Assembly: GCA_016946835.1 (NCBI GenBank)
Contig: JACVTC010000086.1
Coordinates: 601,501 to 665,500 of the forward strand
Direction of reading: 5' to 3'
Length of the DNA: 64,000 nt
Source of the DNA: Neocallimastix lanati (nom. inval.)
Taxonomy: Eukaryota; Neocallimastigomycota; Neocallimastigomycetes; Neocallimastigales; Neocallimastigaceae
The position numbers were made by a program, and so were the translations under genes. Below the pieces are notes generated by a model. It did no database searches. It was not told the DNA's origin and worked only from the letters and a program-made list of their open reading frames with translations. Below, in pieces: positions 47,463 through 59,972 of the stretch. Numbering within the stretch: the stretch's first letter is position 1; each line of letters opens with the position of its first letter.

Positions 47463-48588
47463 TGTTAAGATAATAACTGAATTTCAATTCAATTTCAATT
47501 TCGATAATTCAGTTATTTGAATTTCAATATTAAAAAATAATAATATATAATAAATATTATTAAATTAACTTTATTAAAATATTTAGGAATTAGTCTAGGC
47601 CAACTAATTGACTAAATATTACTAACATATTGAAAATATATATATTAAATAATGTAAACACGTGATTGTCATATTAATGTGATATTCTTTATGTTGTAGC
47701 TGGTTTAATAAGTGTGTTTGAGTTATTAATAATTTAATTAATATTTTATTATTTTATAATTACAATATTATTTCTACTAAAGAAAAACAAAAACAAGAAT
47801 AAAAGTTAATATTAATTATACTGTAAAGTATTAATAATATATAATTATTATAAATAAATATATATATATAAATATAATATATATATAAATAAATAATAAT
47901 ATTTTAATATGAATAATATATAAATAATATAAACTATTATATTAATTATATATACTTTAATAATTATAAACTTTAATAATTTAAAATAAAAAGTATAATT
48001 TAATATTTAATAAATATATATAAGGAATATAAATAATATATACAAAATATAAATAATACAAAATATAAATAATATAAAATATAAATAATAATATAAAATA
48101 TATAATAATATAAATTATTATAAATAATAAGATATAAACTTAATATCTGAATATACAAATATTCAAATATACAAATATGTTGCTACACATATTTGTTTTA
48201 TATCAATATTAAATTAATTTTTATATTAATTTATTATCAAAATTTTTACATATTATATTTTAATTTTAAAATATAATATTTAGCTATATTAGATTCTTAT
48301 ATTTTATTTATATTAAATATTTATATTATTATCTTATTTTATATTATCAATATTAAACTTATATTAATACTATTACATATTCATATTAATAATTAATATT
48401 TTAATAATTAATTATTTTATATAAATACATGTTTAAATCTTTTGATTAATCCTTTGTAGGATTATTGTAATTTAAATTATAGTAATAATTATATAAAATA
48501 ATAATAATAAAATTAAATTATTAATTAATTACTATAATTTGGCATCTTGACCTAACCGTTAAGACCAAATTATCACAAAACTTTGACA
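47463..48588 (+). mobile_element. Solo LTR, diverged family 2 relative, with internal insert
   Basis: It starts TGTTAAGATAATAACTG and ends TTTGACA. A 5-bp target duplication TTTAT lies at 47458-47462 and 48589-48593. The ends match the LTR at 17250-17871 in reverse orientation. It is about 500 bp longer than that LTR: roughly 47680-48215 has no counterpart and is A/T sequence of unknown origin. Confidence 0.85.
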
Positions 48589-48921
48589 TTTATATAAAAT
48601 AGTTATTTATTAATATATTCATTTATTTAATTTTCTCCCTGTTGTAATAATTTAATTAAAAAATTATAATTAAATTATTAATCATTAATATTAGCTCTAA
48701 CGGCTAATATTAAAGGTTTAGAAAAGAATCATACTTACCTATGGTTCTTTCTAATAATTTAGTTTATTATAACGAATTATAATAGACGAAACACTGAAAT
48801 TGATAAAGAAAAGTTTTAATTATAAAATCAGTTTTATTAAAATAATTTGTTTTATTATTTATTAGAAATTTTAAATGTTAAAACTATTGTTATTATTATT
48901 ATATTATAATTGTTATAATAA

Positions 48922-48966
48922 TAACTCTTGATTTCTCAAAGAGAACTCAAGAGCCTTATTTATACT
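48922..48966 (-). promoter_or_regulatory. LTR core promoter block, family E
   Basis: On the minus strand GTATAAATAAGG is followed by CTCTTGA, a loop and TCAAGAG. Same layout as at 2298-2340. Confidence 0.5.
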
Positions 48967-49573
48967 TTTTTGTCAAAATAAGGTTAAAATCAAAAGGGGT
49001 TCTAATCTTAACAAATCTCTTATCTAGGAAAAGACTAGAAGAAAAACCTAGATAAGTTTTTTGATCGATATTCTATCCATATCGATCATCGCGTTAATTA
49101 AGTAAAACCGATTACTTTTAAGAAGTAATTGGAAAAACCTTAATTAACCGATTACTTAATCTAATATAATGATCGAAAATAAATAAAATAATGAAAATTA
49201 TTTCGATCATAAAATTTAAAATTTAATCTATTTAGTTCTATTTTATAGAACTTTACATAAAAAATATAAAACAATACATTAATAATAAAATACATGATTA
49301 ATACAATACGGAATACATGATAGAATACAGAATAGTGTTTTAGTTTACGATTTAATAAGTGAGAGAAAACTAAAACTAATAAATTTAATAATTAAGTGAA
49401 TAATTAAATAAATTTAATATTATTTTAAATGTATAAAAATTATTTAATTAAATAAATTTTTAATATTAAACTAAATAAAATTTTAATATATAATTAAATA
49501 AATTATTAATTATAATTAGGTGTATAAATGAAATATGAGTTAAATAAAAGTTATATTAATTATAACCTAACTA

Positions 49574-50264
49574 TGTTGAAATTATAACTGATTTGAAATC
49601 TCAATTTCAGTTATTCACATTTCAATATACATTTAATTAATAATTAATATAAATTCTTATTTAATATTTAAAGAATTATCTTAGGCCTAATAATTCTGAA
49701 AATATTAATAAATAAGATTTATATTAATAATTTCAATTATTTACATATGACGTCACATGTATTTATTTATATTATGTTTATATATATGTTTATATCATAT
49801 ATATTAATTACTATTTTTAATTATTCAAATTAATTATACAAATTAAATTTATTTAATTATATTAAATATTTTAAACATATCGATATTGTTATTATTTTAA
49901 TATTTTATTAATATTCATTTTACTATATTATTAATATCTTATAATTAAATACTATTATTATGTAACTTACAAAGTATAAAAGAAAGATGTAAAAATCTAT
50001 CTTTTATGTTCTTTGTAAGGTTATTGTGTTTGCAATAATTATATACTAATAATTCAATAAATAAATATTTTCATAAATCCTTCAAAGAAATTATTATTTA
50101 AAATATTCTTAGATATTAAGTGTTTAAATAACTTAACTATTTATCTTATATTATTTTAATTATATTATTATTAATTAATTATTGTTGGATTATTAATATA
50201 TAATTCAACATATTAACCTAGTAACGTTATTAATCATAAACTATTTTATATCTTAATTTTAACA
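49574..50264 (+). mobile_element. Solo LTR of family 2 chromovirus, nested
   Basis: 691 bp, TGTTGAAATT to TTTTAACA, inverted relative to the LTRs at 32672 and 38964 and clearly older. Exact 5-bp duplication AACTA at 49569-49573 and 50265-50269. It interrupts LTR E. It keeps TATA plus stem-loop (49975-50005) and TGACGTCA (49748-49755). Confidence 0.93.
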
Positions 50265-50324
50265 AACTAAGAAAATATAATTATTTTGTTAAAAATAATT
50301 ATAGATTCTTACACAAAGGAATTT

Positions 50325-50875
50325 GTAACAGATACATGGTAACTTCAAGCCTATCCAATGATAGCTCTTTGGTTACGTAACGTATCTCTAAACAGCTAGC
50401 AATTTTGGCTAATCAAATAAAATCTTTTGTTAATTTCGTACATTAAATTTTATTATTTTATAATTATATAGTTAAATACTTATTTAAATATATTTTATTT
50501 AGTGATTAGTAAACTAAGATAAATTAAATTATTTACCAATCATAATATTATTGACATGTATAAATAATAATTGAACTTGTAACTGTAACGCACTAGCGTT
50601 ACTATTAACGTAAATTGTTGATAAAAATATTAATATTAATAAGTAAAATATTATTATTAAATAAAATATATTACTCAGTGTAAGCCCAGCAACTGATAAC
50701 AAATAAAGTTATAAAGTGCTGCGCTATATTCTAGTGTAATAAGAAATAATAGTTATTGAATTAATTAATTTAGTGTTTATTATTAACAACTCGAATAGAG
50801 AGGTGTTAAGTTATTTTAGCCTTTAGATTTAGTTATTATTCGTTATTTTAGTTAATAATAAACGTACCTTTTACA
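50325..50875 (+). mobile_element. LTR-like repeat, family I, copy 2
   Basis: 551 bp from TGTAACAGATACATGG to ACCTTTTACA, matching 60809-61370 in the same orientation. On the plus strand TATAAATAA (50560-50568) is followed by the perfect stem-loop GTAACGC-ACTA-GCGTTAC (50585-50602). No coding capacity. It is followed after 1 bp by the next LTR. Confidence 0.8.
50560..50602 (+). promoter_or_regulatory. TATA box and perfect 7-bp stem-loop, family I
   Basis: TATAAATAA, 16 bp, then GTAACGC-ACTA-GCGTTAC. The hairpin is unchanged in the copy at 61076-61093. Assignment as promoter plus RNA 5' hairpin is inferred. Confidence 0.55.
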
Positions 50876-50876
50876 G

Positions 50877-51301
50877 TGTAAGAAATCATAATTATTCAAT
50901 AATGAATAATTAATATTTCTTATAATTAATGAAAAATAATTAATAATTTATAATTATTTATAAAATAATAATTATTTTTAAATAATTATTTATTTAAATA
51001 ATAATTAATATATTCATTGATTTTAACTTATAAATTTATTTAATAGTTATATTTTCATATATTGATTTAAATTTATTTACATATTATAATTTATACATTT
51101 ATATAAATAATATAAAATTTATTTACTTATTATTATTATTCATTTAAATAGAATTTTTACAAAAAATTATGTAAATTTGTATTTAATATTTTACCATAAA
51201 AATATTAGTTATTTTAATTAAAATGAATTATGTATTTTATAATGTATTATAAACTATAAATGTATCTAATCTATCATATTATTTAATCTTTATTTTTTAA
51301 A

Positions 51302-51333
<32 letters not shown>

Positions 51334-51892
51334 TTTTTTTATTAATTCCTATCCTATCAATATTTAATATTTTATAATTAATTAGAAAATCGGTAATTAA
51401 TGTTTTTCCTAACAAATAGGTTTTCTTTAATTATACGATGATCAATATGATTAGAATATTGATCGAAAAACTATTTAGGTTTTTCTTCTAATCTTTTCCT
51501 AAATAGATTTTTTGTTAAGATTAGAAAATAAATTTATTTAACCGATTAATTTTTTAAAAAATATAAATAGGACTCTTGAATTCTCTTTGAGAAATCAAGA
51601 GTTATTATTTTAAGAAAATATAATAAATAATAACAAATAAAATAAATTTTAAATTTATATATCAAAAAAAAATATTATTAATCATAAAAGCTTTTTTTAA
51701 ATATTTCCAACTACTAATCTACCTACTGAGTTATTGTTTATTATATTTACTTATAATAAACTCCACATAATTAAGTATAATTTTTATTTTTTTTTAATTT
51801 TTTTTTCTCAATTTTAATATTATGTAAAAATAATATTAAAGTTGTAGATAATAGTTATATTAATTAATTTTAGTTTTAGTATAGCTATTACA
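50877..51892 (+). mobile_element. Solo LTR, family H, inverted copy
   Basis: 1,016 bp from TGTAAGAAATCATAATT to AGCTATTACA, the reverse complement of 61373-62350. Flanks are TACAG (50872-50876) and TAGAG (51893-51897), a 4 of 5 match. TATAAATAG at 51562-51570 is followed by the stem-loop 51572-51602. Confidence 0.85.
51562..51602 (+). promoter_or_regulatory. LTR core promoter block, family H
   Basis: TATAAATAG, then GACTCTTGA, loop and TCAAGAGTT. Further downstream on the same strand no gene follows, as expected for a solo LTR. Confidence 0.55.
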
Positions 51893-51897
51893 TAGAG

Positions 51898-52846
51898 TGT
51901 AAGAAATAATAATTATTTATTAATAAATAATTACTATTTCTTAGTCTTTATAATTATTGATAATAATTATAAATTTATTTAAATTATAATTAATTCATAC
52001 ATTGAAATATTATTATCAAATTTATTAAAAATATAATTATTCATACACTAAAATAATATTAAAAAATTTATTTAAATAACTATTATATATTCTTTTATTA
52101 ATATTATTAATTTTATTTAGTTATTCATTTAATTATCAAGTTAATGTAAACATTAGTTTTATTTATTTTGTACATTGTACATTTAAAAGAACAATTAATA
52201 AGTTTCTGTATTTTTTAAAGATAGTTTTATGTTAATAAGTTTAGATTAGATTTTAAAAATAATATTTAGAAAAATAGAATAATTTAGATCATTCCGGTTA
52301 TTATTTATTTTTCCTTTTATTTGATGATCTAAATTAAAATTTAGAAAATCGATATATTAAGGTTTTATCCAAATATAAAATAATATATTTGGTTTTACTT
52401 AATATATACGATGATCGATATGAATAGAATATCGATCAAAACTTATCTAGTTTTTTCTTCTAATCTTTTTCTAGATAAGATAATTTTTAAGATTAGAAAA
52501 ACTTTTTATTTAACCTTAATTTAATAAAAAAATATAAAAAGGGCTCTTGATTTCTCTTTAAGAAATCAAGAGTTATTATTATAAAAATATAGTTATAATA
52601 ATAGCAATTTTATATTTTAAACTTTAATAAATTAATAAAACATTTTATTCAAAAACATATTTTTTAAACCAAATTTATTCAAATATTCCTTCTTTTACTT
52701 TTTGTGTTGTTATTATAATTAATTTTATAATAAACTCGTTTTTAGGTAAAATTTTTATTTTTATTTTATTTCTCAACTTAATGAATTAGTCATTAAGTTG
52801 AAGTTAATAATCATATTTAGTGATAGAACTTAGTATGATTATTACA
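51898..52846 (+). mobile_element. Solo LTR, family G, inverted copy
   Basis: 949 bp from TGTAAGAAATAATA to TGATTATTACA, the reverse complement of 62353-63323. Flanks TAGAG and TACAG (4 of 5). TATAAAAA at 52533-52540 is followed by a stem-loop at 52543-52573. Confidence 0.85.
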
Positions 52847-53430
52847 TACAGAATTTATGATACAGATTGAAAATAAAGTTAATTTAGTAATTTCTTACTA
52901 AAAGTCTTTATTCTCATGTTCAAATATAACTAGATATACTAGTTAATAAAAAAAAAGGATAAAAGTAATTTTAATTTTATTTTAATATTTTATTGAGTAA
53001 CTTAAAATAAGTAAATCAATTAGTTATTGATTCATTAATACATTTTGTTTTATTAAAATTATAATTTATTAAAAATAATCATTTTAAAATATTATTATTA
53101 ATATTATCTAATTTTTATAATGGCTAATTAGGAACAATTTTTAAAACTATTAATTTTTATTTCTATTTATATTAATTTTTATATTTATACTCTGTTTATA
53201 AATAATAAATTAACTATTAATAATAAACAATTAAATAAACAATTATTGTTTATTTTATATTATTTTAATCTAATTATTATTAATTGTGTATTATTTAAAT
53301 ATTTAATATTTTTATAATTTAAATGTTTATAATCTAAAAATTAATTACTTTATTATAATTTAATTATTTATTATTTTTAAATTCCGTTTTATAATTATTT
53401 TTAATTTTTAATTTTCATTCTTTATCACAG
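52847..53430. other. AT-rich spacer between LTRs, no gene seen
   Basis: No protein frame and no match to the LTR families was recognised. Confidence 0.5.
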
Positions 53431-54266
53431 TGTAAAGAATTAATTAAAAATATTTAATTATATTAATAATTAATTCTTTCTACAATTAGTAATAAAAAAT
53501 ATTATTAATTGAGATAAAATTAAAAAATATAATATAAAAATTGAAAACGAAAATTTAAAAACTTAGAGTTTATTATAAGATTATAATAAACAACACTAAA
53601 AGTAGGTTAAGAGAATTTTAGAAATTATTTTATTATAAAAATTTTTTATTTAAAAGTAATTTTAAAATATTTGTGTTAATTATTATAATTTCTTATAATA
53701 ATAACTCTTGATTATTTTTTAGAAGAATCAAGAGTCCTATTTATATTAATTTGATTTCTAATTTTGGAAAATTATCTCTATCTAGAAAAAGATTAGAAGA
53801 AAAAACTAGATAGATCTCGATTGGTGTTTAATTACATCAATCTTTAGTTAATAAGAAAACCCGAATAAGGGAGAAAACTTATTAACTAATTATATATTAA
53901 TTTTATTAATATTTAATCACAAGTATAATTAAATAATTAATTCTTTTAATTATCTTAATTAAAAGTCCAAGAAATAATATAATTTAATTATTTCTTGATT
54001 AAATAAAATTATCATTTTAATACAATTTAATTTTTCTTAATTAAATAGAATTTAACATTATTTTAATACAATAATACATTATTATAATTTAATATATTAA
54101 TTATTGATAATTTAATTTAATTTTAAAACAATAACATTAATTAATAATTACTATGTGACATAATTAATAAAATTATTCATAAAATTTTATAAAATAATAA
54201 ACTTTAAATATTAATTTTTTAATAAAGAATAATAATTATTTTGAATAATAATTATAATTCTTTACA
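53431..54266 (-). mobile_element. Solo LTR, family K, just upstream of tRNA-Ser
   Basis: 836 bp from TGTAAAGAATTAATT to AATTCTTTACA, flanked by CACAG and CAAAG (4 of 5). On the minus strand TATAAATAGG is followed by the ACTCTTGATT/AATCAAGAGT stem-loop (53703-53746). Its right end lies 16 bp before the mature tRNA gene, the kind of spacing Ty3-like elements choose. Confidence 0.8.
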
Positions 54267-54282
54267 CAAAGAATTAATGATA

Positions 54283-54364
54283 GTCACTTTGGCGGAGTGG
54301 TTAACGCGGTGGCCTGCTAAGCCATTTCCCTTTGGGAGCGCAGGTTCGAGTCCTGCAGGTGACG
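54283..54364 (+). tRNA. tRNA-Ser (anticodon GCT), second copy
   Basis: 82 nt, identical to 39766-39847 except C at acceptor position 5, which pairs fully with G (GTCACTT/AGGTGAC). Anticodon at 54316-54318. Long variable arm, discriminator G, no intron. This copy has the better acceptor stem and is likely functional. A solo LTR ends 16 bp upstream. Confidence 0.97.
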
Positions 54365-54441
54365 AAGAAAGTAATTTTTTGTATTTTAATTCTTTTTATT
54401 AAAGAAAGTATAATAGTTTATATATATATATAATATATATA

Positions 54442-54503
<62 letters not shown>

Positions 54504-54778
54504 TTTTAGTTAATGTTTCATTTTACAATTTTATACCTCCCCAATGATGTGAACTGTTTGCCCAGGTGACGGAAAAGGAATAACTTATGAAATTATTACT
54601 CGCAATAATGGACGTGGTGTTATTTATTGAAGAATGGCAATAGTTAGAAACTATTGCTTCTAACGCACTTTTTATAATTATAATAATATATTATATTTTA
54701 TTTCATGTATTTTATTTTTTTCATTTTCATTTAAATCACATAATTTTATTATTATTATAAATTAAATAAATTTATTAA
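54365..54778. other. Duplicated tRNA-flanking segment, second copy
   Basis: It matches 39848-40060 and 47151-47345 with the unique middle part of the first copy absent. It contains a (TTA)n microsatellite at about 54447-54503, longer than the one at 39928-39966. Confidence 0.7.
54375..54380 (+). terminator. Pol III terminator (T6) of second tRNA-Ser
   Basis: A T-run 10 bp past the tRNA end. Confidence 0.8.
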
Positions 54779-57133
54779 AGTCTAAGTTCAAAAAAAGAAA
54801 AAATAAATAATAAAATAATGCATAAAATTCGCAATAATTGAGGTGCAAAAAGAAAAAAAAATAGTGAATATTTTTCAATGTTATTTTCATTTTTTTGAAG
54901 GAGAACTCCTCCAATACCATCATAAGAAGCGTCAGTACGGATAATAAATTGTTTGTCAAAATTGGGCATAGTTAAAATTGGAGCAGAAGCTAACTTAATT
55001 TTTAATTCATTGAAACTATCATCTTGTTCTTTATCCCATATAAATTTAACACCTTTCTTATATAATTTGAACAATGGTTTAGCAATATTAGCAAAGTTGA
55101 ATATAAACTTTCGATAATAGCCGACTGCACCAATAAAGGATTGTAATTGAGTGATATTTCTTGGTGGAATCCATTCTAAAATAACCTGAATTTTTTCTTG
55201 TATAGGGGAAATTCCATTAATTGATAAAGTATAACCTAATAAATTGACTTTTTCTTTGAAGAAGTTGCATTTTTCTAAATTAATTTTTAAGCTATTTTCT
55301 TTAATGATGTTGAAAACTTTATTAAGATCTACTATATGTTGCTCAATAGAAGGAGAGAATATAACTAAATCATCAACGTAGACAAACATACAAATTCCAA
55401 TAAGTGGTAGAAATATCCTATTCATTTCCTTTTGGAAGGTTCCGGGAGCATTACATAATCAAAAAGACATTACTCGAAATTGGTAATTGCCATACATAGT
55501 GGTGAAACTTGTTTTAGGTATATCGTCTTTATACATTGGAATCTGATGAAAACCAGAAAATAAATCGATTGTAGTGAACACTTTAACCTCAATTCCAATT
55601 GAAAATAATATTTCATCGATTAAATGTAATGGATAGGCATCTTTTAATGTGACGATATTTAATTTCCTAAAGTCCACACACATTCTCCATTTCTTATTCT
55701 TTTTTGGTACTAATATAACTGGAGAAGACCAGGGAGAATTGGAAGGTTCAATTAACTTGTTATTTATAAGTTTTTCTAATTCAACTTTAAGTGCTTTAGC
55801 TTGAACCCTAGAAAGCCTATAACATCGTTGTTTTATTGGTTTGGCATTATCTACTAAATGAATTCTGTGTGGTAATAATTTTGTCGGTTGAAGTTCTTCG
55901 ATTTTTGTTGCAAAAATAGTGGAAAATTCTTTTAATAATTTTCTATCCTTCTTTTTATTTTTATTGGGAATTTCAATTATAATGTTTTGTAGTAAAGTCG
56001 CCTTTTTATTTTCATCTTCATCAATTTTATTATTAACTTTGCTATCATTATTATTATTTATAGTATTTAATTCTTCATTATGGTTTTCTAACAATTTATT
56101 ATTATTTTCATCTTTATTTTCATTAATAAGGCAGTATAAATAAGAATTGTTATTAATATCAGAATTAGATTTATCATCTGTATTTATTGATTCATCTTCT
56201 TCATCATCGTTAATAACATCTTCATTATTTTCTTTTCCAAGTTTTGTTAAACATTTCCATGAATTATTTTCTTTCATAAGACATAGAGAATTATTTATTG
56301 GGTTTATAAATAAATTATTATCTTTAAGTGTTCCATAACCAATTAAAATATCAAATAAATTATGTTTACTATCAATAACTCTAAAAATATCGTGTAAATT
56401 TAACTTTCCAATATTAACATTTAATAAATATATCTCTGTATACACATTTTCTTTTGATAAGACTTGGACAATATTATTTTTTACATATCCCACTGGTTTA
56501 ATTTTTCCTAGCTTGTTTAAGAATTGTTTAGTAACTAAATTTATGTTAGCACCTGTATCTAAAAAAGCGATTCCTTTTACTTTATTAATTCGACATTCTG
56601 TTGTTGCTACATCATCTCTAGCCATTACTGATAAGATGATTTTTTCTGGAGTTTCCTTATTTATTACAGGGCTTTTTAGCCTCAATGCTTTTATAAATTC
56701 CGCTCGTAATTTTGGACTAATATCTAATAATTGTGAAAATGCAATATTTGCAAATTTATTATTGAGATCATTTGTTATATCATATTTTGGTTATCCATCC
56801 ATTATCATAATGTGTTTTTATATTTTGTCAGTATTGTTATTTTTAGTTTTTCTTTCTTCTAATTGTATACTTGGTAATTTATTTTGTTTATTAAAATTAG
56901 TTACTTGAATAATATTTTCTGATTTTTCAATGATTTCTTTTTTTTTTTTCGTTTTTTAGCATTTTGTTTCGCTTTGTTGATAGATAGTTGGGCTAAAACT
57001 GAAACGTCAATTTCATTAAGTCTTTCAGTTTCAGTCGAACGTGTTGTAATAGGTAAAATTGAAATATCGTTCTCAGTTTGAGTTTTATTGCTATTGTTTT
57101 TATCGATATCAAAACTAGCATTCGTATTATTGT

Positions 57134-57874
57134 TGTAAAAATTTAATAAAATCTTTAATAATTAATTATTACATAATTAATTAATGTAATAAAATTACAT
57201 AAATTTATGATTTACATATATGAAAATTAATTATAAATTTATGTAAATTTTTCATAAATGATAAATTATTATTTAAATAATTTTGGATAATAAATTTAAT
57301 TTAAATAATTTATTTAAGTTAGTTAATTTAGTTTAATTATTCTATTTAACTTAGTTTAGTTAGTTTAAAATTCTTTAAAATTAATTTCGGAATAGTTTTA
57401 AATAGTTAAAATTAGTTTAAATAGTTTATAAAAATAGTTTTGAATTGTAAATATATAAACATTAGTATTAATAATATTTATATAATAAATATATAATAAA
57501 TGAGTTGCTATTGAATTTAATTATTATTGTAAATAAATTGAAAATTTATTAAATTAATTATTGTTTAGTTTTAGTTAATTATTATTTAATAAAATTATTA
57601 ATAAATATTTTGTTTATAAATAAATAGTAATATATGTATATTAATAGGTTAAATATATTAAATTGTAATCATGAAAAAATATAAATACATGTAAAATTCA
57701 TTCATTTAAATCGATGTATTAGTTATTGACTATTAACTAGTTAATAAAAATAAGAGATTTATTTTTAAAATTAATAAAAGATTATTTATTAAAAAAAAAG
57801 AATTTTTTTTTACGTGTTTTAAACTGTTTTGTGTATTTTATTATTTGTAATCTGTTTCTTCTAAACTCTTTACA
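57134..57874 (+). mobile_element. Nested solo LTR, family 3 relative
   Basis: 741 bp from TGTAAAAATTTAATAAA to AAACTCTTTACA, with an exact target duplication ATTGT at 57129-57133 and 57875-57879. It interrupts the host element upstream of the protease part, where the first copy is continuous. The start resembles the reverse complement of the LTR at 40222-40848 (TGTAAAGATTTAATAAATC), the rest is diverged. Confidence 0.93.
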
Positions 57875-59954
57875 ATTGTTTTCATTTGTTTGTAATTCAT
57901 CATTTTCTAATTTCATTTTTTCAACTTCATTATTATGATTATTCTTGGTATTAATAGTTTTATTTGTTTTTGTTTTAGATTTACTATAAGGCTTTTCTAT
58001 ATTTGTTTTCTCATTGTTTCTTATGGCAACAGCAATAACTTCATTTTTGGTTTGATTGTTGGAAGTTTTCCTTCTTCCATTTAAAAGTTTAAAGATTCAT
58101 TACTATTCTTTTCTTCCATTTCTGCAAGTTGTTTAAAAGAGTAAGGACAATGATTGTAATAATGACCCTTTTGACCACATCTATAGCAAGTTTTTTGATT
58201 ATTATAAGTTGATTTTGGTTCATTAATATTATTATTATTAGAAAAGTTTGATTCTTTTCTTGTGGAATTATAATTTATTGTTTTGGTTTGTCTGTAAGGA
58301 TTAACTGTGTAATTATTATTGTTGTAATAAAATGGATGATTATTATATAATGTTGTCATTATAACTACATTATTGTTATTTCTTCTTTCTTCAGCTCTTT
58401 CGGCAAGTTCAGCTTCTTCAAATGCATCTTCTAAATCCAAAAATCTTTATGTAATAACTTGAGATCTTGCGTAGGGTCTATAAATAATTGAATTCTCATA
58501 ATCTTCTACTGTGATAAATGTTTGATAAAACTTTGGGAGATTATTATACATTTTTATCTCCAATTAAAATATTTTATGCTTTCTCCTTTCTGGATTCTTA
58601 ATTTTTGAAGTCGTTTGCATTTTTCTTGTGGTGTTATTTCCAAAACCTTCTCAATTGCATCCTTAATTTCTTGAATTGTTGGATAATTGTGAAAACCATC
58701 TTCAATTATATATAAATCTTGTATTCCCCTTAATTTTTCTTCAACACACTCCATTGCCCAGGAGTGCATACTCATTGGATTGGTGATATTGGCTAAAGAC
58801 ATGATTCTTGTGAATTCGTCACACCAAGAATCAATATCTCTATCATATCCATTAAGATGGGGAAGCAAATTTTCTAGTTGTAATATTTTCATTTTAATAA
58901 GATTGAATATATTAATGGATGGATTGATAAAGAATAAGTTTTATTGTTTTGTTAATTATAAGATTATATTTTTATTTCATATATATATTTTTTTATTATT
59001 TTGTTTGAATTTATTGAATTAATTTTTTAATGGATGAATAATTAGAAGTATTGATAATTTTTTTTTTTGAATAATATAAAGTGAAAATTTCTTTGTTAAA
59101 AATTTAATTTTAGAATTATGATTATTTTTAAATTAAACTGATAATGAAGTGAAATTGAATAAATAGAAATTGAATTAATTAAAATTGTGTGAATAAAAAA
59201 ATTTTATTTATTTATTGAATTAATTATTTCGCTGTATTGATAATAAAACTTTATTTTTATATTCTTATAAAGGTTTGTAAAGTGGACCTTATACCTTCGG
59301 TGATATAAGTTCATTATTGTTCCAGTGCTCGATCTTGTCCAAAAACCCTGTCAACACTCGGATAGTTGATAAACTACGGAAAGTGCCGTGGGGAGTATAG
59401 TTATTACTTTGGAACGTATTCACGCACTTACAAGATCGATTAAAAACCTTAATTAGTAAAAATTGGAATCACCCTAATTCTTTACCAATAAATTTTCAAC
59501 CAGTTTATACACTGTATATAAATCTTTATAATTTTTGGTTTTAATTTTTCTTTTGAATGAAAATAATAAATATTCTTTTTATTAGTATAAAATAATTTTA
59601 TTTTATTACTAAATACTATTTATTTTAAATTTAATTATAAAAATTTAAAATTCCCAATATCCAAATTTACAAAAAATTATTACTTTAATTATTTAATTCT
59701 CTATTTACCCACTAATTATTTTTCAATAATTTATTACTATTTTTTTTTTTAATATTATCAATAATTTTATTAATAAAATTTCCAACTTTAATTTATAATC
59801 CAATTTTTTTTTTTTAATTTTCAAACTATTCTATTGGCTAATTTTTGTAATTTTTTAACTATTCTATTGGATAATTTTTTTTTTTTTTTTTACAACTTTA
59901 TTATCTATCTAATATTTTTAATCATTATTTTCATATTATTTTTTTTATCTTCAT

Positions 59955-59972
59955 GTCCTGCATAGCTCGCCA
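59955..59972 (-). promoter_or_regulatory. Primer-binding site, second family 1 copy
   Basis: The same 18 bases as at 10004-10021 although neighbouring leader and LTR sequence has changed, which supports a real functional site. Confidence 0.7.

Larger units (their letters stand above)
48643..50314 (-). mobile_element. LTR of TGTAAG family (E), holding a nested LTR
   Basis: It ends GATTCTTACA like 73-145 and 1272-1344. Without the nested LTR at 49574-50264 it is about 976 bp, the same size as the H and G LTRs. It has the TATA plus stem-loop block at 48922-48966. The start near 48643 is by analogy; no target duplication was found. Confidence 0.7.
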
